DNA of 64,000 nt from contig CAYSOA010000010.1 of assembly GCA_964432565.1 (NCBI GenBank), positions 8,013 through 72,012 of the forward strand. The letters are read 5' to 3'. The notes under the pieces were generated by a model, which was not told the origin of the DNA, searched no databases, and saw only the letters and a program-made list of their open reading frames with translations. The stretch is from CAIOHW01 sp964432565. GTDB lineage: Bacteria; Bdellovibrionota; UBA1018. The position numbers and the translations under genes are program-made. Positions 15,160 through 23,141 of this stretch are shown in pieces (the stretch's first letter is position 1; each line of letters begins with the position of its first letter).

Positions 15160-16953
15160 CTACTGGGCGTTCTTCGCGACCTTCTTCGGAAGCTCGTTGA
15201 GCTCCACGAACATCGCCAGCACTTCGTCCATCGTCATGACCTTCTGTTCGCGGCTGCCGTAGGCGCGCACCGCAAACGAGCCGGCCTGGATCTCGCGGTC
15301 ACCGGCCGCAAGCGAGAACGGAATCTTCGCCGTCTGTGCTTCGCGGGTCTTGAGTCCCATCGACTCGTTGCGATCATCGACATCCACCCGGTAGCCGAGC
15401 TTCTTGAGCTTTTTGGCAAACTCGTGGGCGTAGTCGTTGTGCGAGTCCTTGATCGGAACCAAACGAGCCTGAACTGGAGCAAGCCAGAACGGAAAGGCCC
15501 CGCCCAGGTGCTCGGTCAACACTCCGATGAAACGCTCGAGCGAACCCAGCACCGCGCGATGGACCATGACCGGGCGCTTGGCCGAGTTGTCTGCGGCCGT
15601 GTAGGTCAGGTCAAAGCGCTCGGGCAGGTTGAAGTCGAGCTGGATGGTCGAGAGCTGCCACGGACGCTTGAGTGCGTCGCGGACGATGAAGTCGATCTTC
15701 GGGCCGTAAAAGGCCCCGTCTCCCGGATTGACGGTGTAGGGCCGTCCGAGGTTGTCGAGCGTGCGCTTGAGCGCCGCTTCGGCCTCGTCCCAGAGCGAAT
15801 CGGCACCCACGCGCTTTGCGGGGCGGGTCGACAAAAAAATCTGCATGTCGGTAAAGCCAAACAGGTCAAACGTGCCGAAGATCATTTCGGCCACCTTGCG
15901 GATTTCGTCTTCGATCTGTTCGGTGGTGCAGAACACGTGGGCGTCGTCCTGGCAGAACGAACGCACTCGAGTCAGGCCATGCGTGACGCCCGACTTCTCG
16001 AAGCGGTGCAGGCGTCCGAAGTCGGCGTACCGCAGCGGCAGGTCGCGGTACGAGTGCTTGAGCGTGCCATAGAGCAGGCAGTGGCTCGGGCAGTTCATCG
16101 GCTTCACGCCGAATTCCCGCTCGTCGCAGCTCGTGAAGTACATGTTCTCGGCGTAGTTGTCGTAGTGGCCCGAGGTCTTCCAGAGTGACACGTCCATGAT
16201 CTGCGGCGTGATGACTTCCGAATACTCGTACGGGCCGTAGAGGTCGCGGATGTACTGGACGAGCCGGTTATAGACGGTCGCGCCCTTCGGATAAAAGAAG
16301 GGCGAAGCAGGAGAGTCGGGGAGGAACGTGAAGAGCTCGAGCTCTCTGCCCAGTTTTCGATGGTCGCGCTTTTTGGCCTCTTCGATCAGATGCAGGTGCT
16401 CGTCGAGTTCCTTTTGCGAACCAAAGGCCGTGCCGTAGATGCGCTGAAGCTGCGGGTTCTTCTCATTGCCGCGCCAGTACGCTCCCGCGATCGAGAGCAG
16501 CTTGAACGCCTTGACGGCGCCGGCCGTCTGGACGTGCGGTCCACGGCAGAGATCGGTAAAATCCCCCTCGCCGTAGGTCGACACCGACGTCGCGCCGGCC
16601 TGGTCGCGAAGCGTCTCTATGATCTCAACCTTGAAGGGCTGGTTGAGCTTCTTGAACTGGGCAAGCGCTTCGTCGATCGAGTGCTCCTGGCGCACGAAGG
16701 GCTGATTCTCAGCGATGATCTTCGCCATTTCTTTTTCGATGCGCGGCAGGTCTTCGGGCGTGAGCTTCACGTCGAGGTCGATGTCGTAATAGAAGCCGTC
16801 CTCCACCGTCGGGCCGATGCCGAACTTGGCCTGCGGCCAGAGATTCTGGATCGCGTGAGCCATGAGGTGGGCGGCCGAGTGCCGCATGGTCTCGAGTTCG
16901 GAGTGAATTTCAGGTTCCTGCAGGTCGGCGGGGACGTTTTGCTGGGCGCTCAT
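15160..16953 (-). CDS. thrS: Threonine--tRNA ligase
   Basis: Charges tRNA-Thr with threonine. The 597-residue protein starts almost directly at the editing domain (HSAAHLMAHA, with TDLCRGPHV later), then the class II core with the zinc-site region MNCPSHCLLY, motif 2 around GVTHGLTRVRSFCQDDAHVFC, motif 3 VHRAVLGSLERFIGVLTEH and a C-terminal anticodon-binding domain. It lacks the N-terminal TGS domain of about 60 residues present in typical 640-residue bacterial enzymes. The upstream DNA runs straight into a divergent lipoprotein gene, leaving about 75 bases for both promoters and no room for a T-box leader. Confidence 0.95.
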   Translation of the reverse strand: MSAQQNVPADLQEPEIHSELETMRHSAAHLMAHAIQNLWPQAKFGIGPTVEDGFYYDIDLDVKLTPEDLPRIEKEMAKIIAENQPFVRQEHSIDEALAQFKKLNQPFKVEIIETLRDQAGATSVSTYGEGDFTDLCRGPHVQTAGAVKAFKLLSIAGAYWRGNEKNPQLQRIYGTAFGSQKELDEHLHLIEEAKKRDHRKLGRELELFTFLPDSPASPFFYPKGATVYNRLVQYIRDLYGPYEYSEVITPQIMDVSLWKTSGHYDNYAENMYFTSCDEREFGVKPMNCPSHCLLYGTLKHSYRDLPLRYADFGRLHRFEKSGVTHGLTRVRSFCQDDAHVFCTTEQIEDEIRKVAEMIFGTFDLFGFTDMQIFLSTRPAKRVGADSLWDEAEAALKRTLDNLGRPYTVNPGDGAFYGPKIDFIVRDALKRPWQLSTIQLDFNLPERFDLTYTAADNSAKRPVMVHRAVLGSLERFIGVLTEHLGGAFPFWLAPVQARLVPIKDSHNDYAHEFAKKLKKLGYRVDVDDRNESMGLKTREAQTAKIPFSLAAGDREIQAGSFAVRAYGSREQKVMTMDEVLAMFVELNELPKKVAKNAQ

Positions 16954-17028
16954 AGTGCCCTGACGCTAGCACAGGTTTGAAATCGGGCACACCCCTTGCT
17001 CTCGCCCGCCGCACAAGGAGAGCGAAAA

Positions 17029-18264
17029 ATGAACGTGTTCGAGTCCCTCTGGCGGAGGAGTGCAGTTGCAGCCGTGATGACCGGCTTGGTTCTAACGAGT
17101 TCGGGGTGTGGGGTGCAGCCTCGGGAGGGCGATCCGGCAGTTCCCGAGCCCCAGAGGGATTCTCTGGCCGCAGAACCGGAGGTGAGTGCTGAGCTTCCGA
17201 AAACCCCTTCTGAAGAAGGCCCCTGGAAAGTCGAGTGGTCGATTCGTCGAGCGCTGCCGCGAAAGACGGCCCACCGGGAGTCCTCCTGGGCTCTGGGAGA
17301 GGCCCTGCAATTTGAGCCTGTGATTCAGGGGGCACAGGTGGCGACTGTCGAGCCCCTCGAGTGGCCGGATGAACCGGAATCGGTCCTACTGGTTCAGCTT
17401 CGATACGTGCCGGGAGGCGACTGGTCGGCCCGCTGCTCACGCCCGGATGGCTCGATGGAGGAGGTGCTGCACGGAAGGAGGCTGCTCTGGGATGAGCCCT
17501 CGCAAAGCGGTTTGCTCGACCTGTCCGAGGTCTTCGGATCTCGGGGAGACCTTCGTGACCCGGCCACGGTCTGCACCCTGCGGGTTGAGGTCGAACGGCA
17601 GGGGGCCTACAGTGCCCTGACGTATTCTTTTCGGGTGATGGCCGGCCTTCCGAATCCGAGCCCGACCGAGCGTCGAGACTTTGCCTGGAGCGAAGGGGGG
17701 CTGCTTCGAGAAGAGCTGTGGCAGAATCGCGGGTTTCGGAATCTCAAGCTGCAGGTAACGGCCGGTACCGAGCTGGTGATGACGTCCGTGATTCACGCCC
17801 AGCCGTATGTCCAGCTGCTCGGGAAGGGCCGCCAGTTCAAGGGGCAGGGGCAGTCCTATGTGTCGCAGTTTTCAGGTCTGGCGATCGAGGCGCGTGCGGG
17901 AGAGGAGGGGCGCTGGACGGCCTGGGCCCCTCTGCCTTTGACGGTGCGCTGGCCGGCGGGGTCGAGCCTTCGAATCGAGTACCGCCTGCGCCCCGTCGCC
18001 GGAGCGCGCTCCTGCAGCCTGGCTGATCGAAACGTGGTGCGCTTTCCGTATCCCATGAAGAACACTTCGTCGGGAGTTCAGTTGCGCCGGGTGGCGCGCC
18101 ACCTTCACGGAAGCATTTCCTGGGCGGTTGCCGTTCAGGATCCGGCCCGGGTGCTCGAGGGAGGTCAGATTCGGCAGTCTGATCGAGGCGAAGCGTTCGA
18201 TCTGGGGGATGCTCCGGCCGGACTCGAGGGTTCTGCATTTGACTGCCACGGGTGGGTCCCGTAA
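17029..18264 (+). CDS. Exported lipoprotein, 411 residues
   Basis: The ATG at 17029 has an AAGGAG site 8 bases upstream, better than the upstream in-frame start. The signal peptide ends in a lipobox (LVLTSSGC, Cys near residue 27). The mature part begins with a Pro/Glu-rich linker and then beta-rich sequence with scattered Cys pairs (WSARCSRPDG, PATVCTLRVE, GARSCSLADR, AFDCHGW). I recognise no family. It is divergent from thrS and 10 bases upstream of the rimI-like gene, so it may be cotranscribed with rimI. Confidence 0.65.
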   Translation: MNVFESLWRRSAVAAVMTGLVLTSSGCGVQPREGDPAVPEPQRDSLAAEPEVSAELPKTPSEEGPWKVEWSIRRALPRKTAHRESSWALGEALQFEPVIQGAQVATVEPLEWPDEPESVLLVQLRYVPGGDWSARCSRPDGSMEEVLHGRRLLWDEPSQSGLLDLSEVFGSRGDLRDPATVCTLRVEVERQGAYSALTYSFRVMAGLPNPSPTERRDFAWSEGGLLREELWQNRGFRNLKLQVTAGTELVMTSVIHAQPYVQLLGKGRQFKGQGQSYVSQFSGLAIEARAGEEGRWTAWAPLPLTVRWPAGSSLRIEYRLRPVAGARSCSLADRNVVRFPYPMKNTSSGVQLRRVARHLHGSISWAVAVQDPARVLEGGQIRQSDRGEAFDLGDAPAGLEGSAFDCHGWVP

Positions 18265-18274
18265 AGGGGCGATC

Positions 18275-18784
18275 ATGACGAATTCGTCCGCCTCACTGCC
18301 TGCGACCTTCAGCCTGCGACCTGCCACGACCGAGGATCTCGGGGAGCTGGTTCGGGTGGAGAAGCAGGTGCAGTTGTCCCCTTGGGATGAGGCGCATTTC
18401 GCGGCCGAACTCGAAAAGCCCTATTCGCGCGTGCTGGTGATGACCGATGACGAAACCGACTCGGTCATCGCCGGCTACGCCGTGTTCTGGCTGATGTTTG
18501 ACGAAGCCCAGCTTCTGAACATTGCCGTGGATCTTCCGTTTCGAGGCCTGGGAGTCGCCCGTGCCCTGATTCGGCAGCTGGTCTCGCAGGCCATGAAAAA
18601 AGAGATTCGCAAGGTGGTGCTCGACGTTCGCAAGTCCAACCAGGCGGCGATTGAGCTCTATCAGTCGATGAAGTTCACCATTTCGCAGGTACGCAAGCGG
18701 TTCTATTCGGACGGCGAAGACGCCTACACGATGGTGCTCGATCTGGACGATGCGGCGCTCTCGTCGTCGGAGAAGGGGTTTTAG
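18275..18784 (+). CDS. rimI: Ribosomal protein S18-alanine N-acetyltransferase-like GNAT enzyme
   Basis: A 169-residue GNAT N-acetyltransferase. The pattern FSLRPATTEDLGELVRVEKQV at the start, QLLNIAVDLPFRGLGVARALIRQLV for acetyl-CoA binding (RGLGVA loop) and KVVLDVRKSNQAAIELYQSMKF near the end match RimI, which acetylates the N-terminus of S18 and is often linked with t6A genes. The ATG at 18275 is preferred because the longer frame runs back into the lipoprotein gene. Related GNATs with other protein substrates cannot be excluded. Confidence 0.8.
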   Translation: MTNSSASLPATFSLRPATTEDLGELVRVEKQVQLSPWDEAHFAAELEKPYSRVLVMTDDETDSVIAGYAVFWLMFDEAQLLNIAVDLPFRGLGVARALIRQLVSQAMKKEIRKVVLDVRKSNQAAIELYQSMKFTISQVRKRFYSDGEDAYTMVLDLDDAALSSSEKGF

Positions 18785-18796
18785 CCTCTTGCGCGC

Positions 18797-19225
18797 ATGG
18801 TCAAAATCCGGCAGAACCCCGGCATGTTTGAACTTCGCGTGCAGGTGGATTTTCCGGCCGCCCATCATCTGGAGGGCTATCCGGGCGACTGCGCCCGTCT
18901 TCACGGGCATAACTGGGTGCTTGAGGTCTTTGCCCGCTCGGTGAAGCTCGATTCGATCGGCATGGCGATGGATTTTCGCAAGCTGAAGGGCGCCGCCAAG
19001 GAGCTCGTCGCCCCCTGGGACCACCAGAACCTGAATGAGCTCGATGATTTCAAGACCATCAATCCTTCGGCCGAGCAGATCGCCAAGCTTTCGTATGACC
19101 GTCTGTCGGCATTGATCGACGACGGCGAGACCTGGATCGAGAAAGTGACGATCTGGGAGAACCCGCGCTGTTCGGCGTCGTACTTCATCGACGGCAAGGG
19201 CGCCGCCCGCTCTTCTCGAGGCTAA
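18797..19225 (+). CDS. queD: 6-carboxy-5,6,7,8-tetrahydropterin synthase (QueD)
   Basis: Converts dihydroneopterin triphosphate to 6-carboxytetrahydropterin, the second step of queuosine/7-deazaguanine synthesis. The zinc ligands are in FPAAHHLEGY and RLHGHNWVLEV; the catalytic Cys/His region includes CARLHGHNW and DHQNLNEL, and the C-terminal IWENPRCSASY holds the glutamate that anchors the pterin. ATG 18824 (MFELRVQVDF) is an alternative start nearer the conserved fold. queC follows after 6 bases. Confidence 0.92.
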   Translation: MVKIRQNPGMFELRVQVDFPAAHHLEGYPGDCARLHGHNWVLEVFARSVKLDSIGMAMDFRKLKGAAKELVAPWDHQNLNELDDFKTINPSAEQIAKLSYDRLSALIDDGETWIEKVTIWENPRCSASYFIDGKGAARSSRG

Positions 19226-19231
19226 GGGCTC

Positions 19232-19945
19232 GTGGCTTCGATCGAGACCGTCATCCTTCTTTCCGGAGGCCTCGACTCCTCAGCCAATCTGGCGCTGGCG
19301 CATGCGCGCGGCGATCGCCTGGCGGCGCTGACGGTCCACTACGGGCAACGGGCATGGGAGTCTGAGCGCCGTGCCGCCCGAGCCCTGGCTGCGCATTACG
19401 GTGCTTCCTGGCGTGAGCTCGAGCTGCCGTTTCTGGGGCAGCTGGGCGGAAGCGCGCTGACGGATGCGTCGATGGCGGTGCCCCGGCTTTCGCGCGACGT
19501 GCTCGACACCCTGAGCGTCGTCACCAAGAGTGCCGATGCCGTCTGGGTTCCCAATCGCAACGGCGTGCTGATTCATCTGGCGTGTGCCTATGCCGAATCG
19601 ATGGGCGCATCGAGCGTGCTCGTTGGCTTCAATCGCGAAGAGGGCGCGACTTTTCCGGACAACACCCGCGCCTTCATGGATTCGATCAATGCTTCGCTCG
19701 AGTACTCGACTCGCGGCAAGGTCAGGGTCGACAGCCTGACGGTCGACTTCGACAAGCGCGAGATCGTGGCCGAGCTGCGTCGTCTGGCCCGGCCGTTTCC
19801 GATGGAGCTGGTGTGGAGCTGTTATTTCGCGGGCGAGGAGCCTTGCGGAAACTGCGAGAGCTGCCAGCGACTGTTTCGGGCGCAGAACTCAGGCTCGGAA
19901 GGGCCAGGCCAGGGGCCACAGGACCAGAGGAGATGGTCATGCTGA
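19232..19945 (+). CDS. queC: 7-cyano-7-deazaguanine synthase (QueC)
   Basis: Makes preQ0 from 7-carboxy-7-deazaguanine, ammonia and ATP. The 237-residue protein has the PP-loop motif LLSGGLDSSANLA near residue 10, VWVPNRNGVLIHLACAYAES and VGFNREEGATFPDNTRAF in the core, and a C-terminal zinc-binding cluster CYFAGEEPCGNCESC. The start is a GTG 6 bases after queD. QueE, the enzyme between QueD and QueC, is not in this window. Confidence 0.93.
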   Translation: MASIETVILLSGGLDSSANLALAHARGDRLAALTVHYGQRAWESERRAARALAAHYGASWRELELPFLGQLGGSALTDASMAVPRLSRDVLDTLSVVTKSADAVWVPNRNGVLIHLACAYAESMGASSVLVGFNREEGATFPDNTRAFMDSINASLEYSTRGKVRVDSLTVDFDKREIVAELRRLARPFPMELVWSCYFAGEEPCGNCESCQRLFRAQNSGSEGPGQGPQDQRRWSC

Positions 19946-20493
19946 AGACCCAGTTCATCGAGGCGACGATTCCCTACACGGGGCCCGAGCTTCGCCCTCA
20001 CTTCATTCTGTCTCAGTTCAGGATTCAGGGATCGGCCGTCATCGCCTTTCGTGGTCCCTGCGACGTCAGGACCGAGGAGCTCGTCGACTGGGAGGACCGG
20101 CTCGTCAATGACTCGATTCGAGCAGCCGAAATGGTGCACTTTTTGGGCGAATTCTTCGGCCCGACCCTTCGTGAGGGGGTATGGACTCAGCGGTTGTTTG
20201 TCTCCATTCTGGCAGAAGTGCTGCGAGAGAAGTTTTCAGTCGCGACGGTTCGCACCGGAGATGACCTGTGGATCGGCAGCCGCAAGCTGTCAGTATCGAT
20301 CGTGACCTCATCGGCCGTGTCGCAGCTTCTGCACATCGGCATCAATGTCGATCCCGCCGGGGCGCCGGTAAAGGCCGTGGGACTGGCCGAGCTCGGCGTC
20401 GAGCCGGTCGCGTTCGCACACGAGGCACTCGCGCGATTTGCGGCCGAGTTTGCCGGCATCGCCGAGGCCTGCACGAAGGTGCGGCCGGTTTAG
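19939..20493 (+). CDS. DUF366 family protein
   Basis: A 184-residue soluble protein that I recognise as DUF366 from the opening IPYTGPELRPHFILSQFRIQG and AFRGPCDVRTEELVDWEDR, plus QRLFVSILAEVLREK and the late segment LHIGINVDPAGAPVKAVGL. Its biochemical role is not established as far as I know. The ATG at 19939 overlaps the end of queC and has an AGAGGAG site 6 bases upstream; ATG 19933 is too close to that site. The tight coupling with queC and queD suggests a link to 7-deazaguanine metabolism. Confidence 0.75.
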   Translation: MLKTQFIEATIPYTGPELRPHFILSQFRIQGSAVIAFRGPCDVRTEELVDWEDRLVNDSIRAAEMVHFLGEFFGPTLREGVWTQRLFVSILAEVLREKFSVATVRTGDDLWIGSRKLSVSIVTSSAVSQLLHIGINVDPAGAPVKAVGLAELGVEPVAFAHEALARFAAEFAGIAEACTKVRPV

Positions 20494-20515
20494 GGGAGTG
20501 CCGCCAGTACCGCCT

Positions 20516-20935
20516 TTATGAGTCCCGTACCCGGCCTCGAAGGCTCTTCTTCTCGGAGTGGGCCTTCTTCGCCCCCTCGCGACGCTTCAGGCTACCGTGC
20601 GTGGGTCGCGTGGCCTTTCGTTTTCTGGGATTTGCCATGGCCTCGACGAGAATCGTCCGCAGCTTTTCGAGGCACTCGTCCCGGTTGCGTCGCTGGTCGC
20701 GATGGCGATCGCAGCTCAAAAGCAGGTCTCCTTCGCTGGTGAGTCTCGGTCGGAGCTTTTCAAGAACGCGGTCGCGAAAGTGTGACGGGATACTGGTGCT
20801 CTGCAGGGCGTTCCACCGAAGCTGGCACTTGCTGTTGACCTTGTTGACGTTCTGGCCGCCCGGCCCCGAGCTTCTGACGTAGTTCAGTTCGAGCTCGTTC
20901 GGATCGATGCGAAAGAACGGAGTGATCTCCAGCAT
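20516..20935 (-). CDS. arfB: ArfB-type peptidyl-tRNA hydrolase (ribosome rescue)
   Basis: Releases nascent chains from stalled non-stop ribosomes. The domain carries the GGQ catalytic motif in VRSSGPGGQNVNKVNSK near residue 30, as in class I release factors, and lacks the codon-recognition domains. The C-terminal tail is very basic (NPRKRKATRP ... KRREGAKKAHSEKKS), which in ArfB enters the empty mRNA channel. ATG 20935 (MLEITPFFRID) fits the family start; an in-frame ATG at 20971 adds 12 unlikely residues. It is convergent with DUF366 and divergent from the helicase gene. Confidence 0.88.
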   Translation of the reverse strand: MLEITPFFRIDPNELELNYVRSSGPGGQNVNKVNSKCQLRWNALQSTSIPSHFRDRVLEKLRPRLTSEGDLLLSCDRHRDQRRNRDECLEKLRTILVEAMANPRKRKATRPTHGSLKRREGAKKAHSEKKSLRGRVRDS

Positions 20936-21058
20936 GAGACGAGAGTAGGACGGGATGCTGGCATCCGGCAACGGTCATCAGGTAGGTGGGCATCTGGTAA
21001 AGGGGCATCCGCTAAAAGGGCATTTCAATCTGCCGCCTTCCGCCGTAACACCCCCTCC

Positions 21059-22165
21059 ATGGATCAATTCGCCGACTTTGCCCTTCTGCCCACCCTTCTA
21101 GAGACGCTTGCCGAAAAGAAGCTTCGAAAACCCACGCCGATCCAGGCGCGTGCCATTCCGGCACTCCTGGCGCAACGATCGATCGTCGGGGTGGCCCAGA
21201 CCGGTAGCGGCAAGACGCTGGCCTATGCGCTCCCGATTCTTCACCTGCTCAAGACGCTCGAGACCGCCGGCAAGGGTGTGACCCAGGAACGCCATCCGCG
21301 TGCGGCGATTCTGGTTCCGACCCGAGAGCTGGGCGAGCAGGTGGCCAAGGTTTTCAAGGGTTTCACCCATGACACGCGACTGAGAGTGCGCTCGGTGCTC
21401 GGCGGCACGACGACCGAAGTGGCGAAGAAGAACCTCGATGGGTATTTCGAGATCCTGATCGCGACCCCCGGACGGCTGGTTCAGATGATCGACCGAAAGC
21501 TCGTCAATCTGAATGAAGTGCGCGTTCTCGTTTTCGACGAGGCCGATCAGATGCTGGATCAGGGATTTTTCGACGATGCCCAGCGCATCTCGCAGCTTTG
21601 TCCGGTGAAGTGCCAGCTCGCTCTGTTTTCGGCCACTTTCAGCAGCGAAGTCGAGAAGCTCGTCAGCCATCTCTTTGATGAGGCGGATATCATTCGCGTC
21701 GAGGGAGGCTACCAGCTGCCGGCCTCGCTGAAGACCCGAAACGAGCCCGTGCTCGATGGAGACCGTTCGTCGGTTCTGGCGAAGATTCTGCGAGAAAAGA
21801 TATCGGGCGGCACGATGATCTTCTCGAACACCCGGCAGCAGTGCGACAAGCTCGGAGCGTTGCTCGACGAGTGGGGTCTTTCCTACGTGATGTATCGGGG
21901 GGAGATGGACAAGGTCGAACGGCGAAAGAACCTGCAGGCCTTTCGGGATGGAAAGATTCCGCTTCTGATTTCAACCGACCTCGCGTCGCGCGGCCTCGAT
22001 CTCGAAACGGTGGATCGGGTGATCAACTTTCACCTTCCGCAGGAACTCGAGAACTACATTCACCGCGTGGGGCGCACGGCTCGGGCCGGTCGCAAGGGAC
22101 TCGTGGTCAACCTCGTGACCGAACGGGACCAGTCGCTGATGGATCAGGTACGACGACTGAAGTGA
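21059..22165 (+). CDS. DEAD-box ATP-dependent RNA helicase
   Basis: A 368-residue minimal RNA helicase. All core motifs are visible: Q motif TPIQARAIP, motif I AQTGSGKT, Ia PTRELGEQ, Ib TPGRL, II DEAD (VFDEADQMLD), III SAT, V STDLASRGLD and VI HRVGRTARAG. It lacks the long basic or RRM-like C-terminal extensions of DeaD, SrmB or RhlE, so the specific role (ribosome assembly or mRNA turnover) cannot be assigned. Its last 22 bases overlap the convergent desaturase gene. Confidence 0.92.
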   Translation: MDQFADFALLPTLLETLAEKKLRKPTPIQARAIPALLAQRSIVGVAQTGSGKTLAYALPILHLLKTLETAGKGVTQERHPRAAILVPTRELGEQVAKVFKGFTHDTRLRVRSVLGGTTTEVAKKNLDGYFEILIATPGRLVQMIDRKLVNLNEVRVLVFDEADQMLDQGFFDDAQRISQLCPVKCQLALFSATFSSEVEKLVSHLFDEADIIRVEGGYQLPASLKTRNEPVLDGDRSSVLAKILREKISGGTMIFSNTRQQCDKLGALLDEWGLSYVMYRGEMDKVERRKNLQAFRDGKIPLLISTDLASRGLDLETVDRVINFHLPQELENYIHRVGRTARAGRKGLVVNLVTERDQSLMDQVRRLK

Positions 22166-23055
22166 GCCTCTTGCAGCCACAGGGGGCTGTGTCCTGTGGC
22201 GCGCCGTCGATGCACGTGCCGGATCTCGGCCAGGCCCACCCGGCTCAATAGCCAAATGTAGGCGTAACCGATGTCAAACTCCCAGGGCTTGTGGCGAAAC
22301 GAGCACGAGCTGGGATGGGAGTGGTGGTTGTTGTGGTCCAGCTCGCCGCAGATCATCCAGTTGAGGATGAACACGAAGCCCAGATTTCGGCTGTTGTCGG
22401 TGGTCTTGTAGGTGCGGTAGCCGAACCAGTGCGCGAGAGCGTTCACGCCGCCCACGGCAAAGATCGGGGAGATCAGAAACGTGGTGGTCATCAGGATCAG
22501 TCCCCAGAGCGGGCCGAAGGCCACCATCAGCAGAGCACCCAGCACGATCGGAGCCTGAAAAAGATGATCGGCGATATGACGCTCGAGGCGATTGACCGGC
22601 AGCCGGTTGCGGATTTTCAATACTTCAGGATGCGACTTGGCGCGCGAGTAGTCGGCCACTCCCAGAAAAAACACGCGAGCCAGGCCCTTTTGAACGGGGC
22701 TGTGCGGGTCGAGAGGCTGGTCGGAGTGTGCATGGTGGTAGACGTGCACTGAAACCCAGTCGAGCTTCGACATGCTGGTCGTGGCCCAGAGCCAGATCTG
22801 CATGGCCGAGTCGAGGACTGGATGAAACTTGACGCCCTTGTGCGTGTGGGCCCGATGAAAGCAGAGGCTCATGGCCGTGATCGTCAGGTGGGTCATGAAA
22901 AACAGGTAAAGGCCCAGCTTCAACAGGGGGCTGCCCTCGAAAGCCGAGACGAAGACTCCTCCTGGGCCCAGCAGCTGATGCACGATTCCGGCAAAGCCCA
23001 GATACGCGAGAACGAAGGGGGCGACGCTGCGAAGCACCGAAAGGGTCTTTTTCAT
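22144..23055 (-). CDS. Membrane fatty-acid (acyl-CoA delta-9 type) desaturase
   Basis: A 303-residue integral membrane di-iron desaturase that introduces a double bond in acyl chains. The three His boxes are present in order: HRAHTH near residue 69, HVYHH near 105 and HNNHH near 244. Hydrophobic segments flank them (FVLAYLGFAGIVH, LGLYLFFMTHLTITAMSL, FQAPIVLGALLMVAFGPLWGLILMTTTFLI). It resembles the acyl-CoA/acyl-lipid delta-9 family. Regulation is not visible. It is divergent from ppx. Confidence 0.9.
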   Translation of the reverse strand: MKKTLSVLRSVAPFVLAYLGFAGIVHQLLGPGGVFVSAFEGSPLLKLGLYLFFMTHLTITAMSLCFHRAHTHKGVKFHPVLDSAMQIWLWATTSMSKLDWVSVHVYHHAHSDQPLDPHSPVQKGLARVFFLGVADYSRAKSHPEVLKIRNRLPVNRLERHIADHLFQAPIVLGALLMVAFGPLWGLILMTTTFLISPIFAVGGVNALAHWFGYRTYKTTDNSRNLGFVFILNWMICGELDHNNHHSHPSSCSFRHKPWEFDIGYAYIWLLSRVGLAEIRHVHRRRATGHSPLWLQEAHFSRRT

Positions 23056-23141
23056 TCCATCAGCCTAGCCTCTGCCGAACCGATTCGTTGTAATTCTTGT
23101 GTAAGGATTGAAAAACGCTCGGTTTCGCCTGAGGCTGAAGT

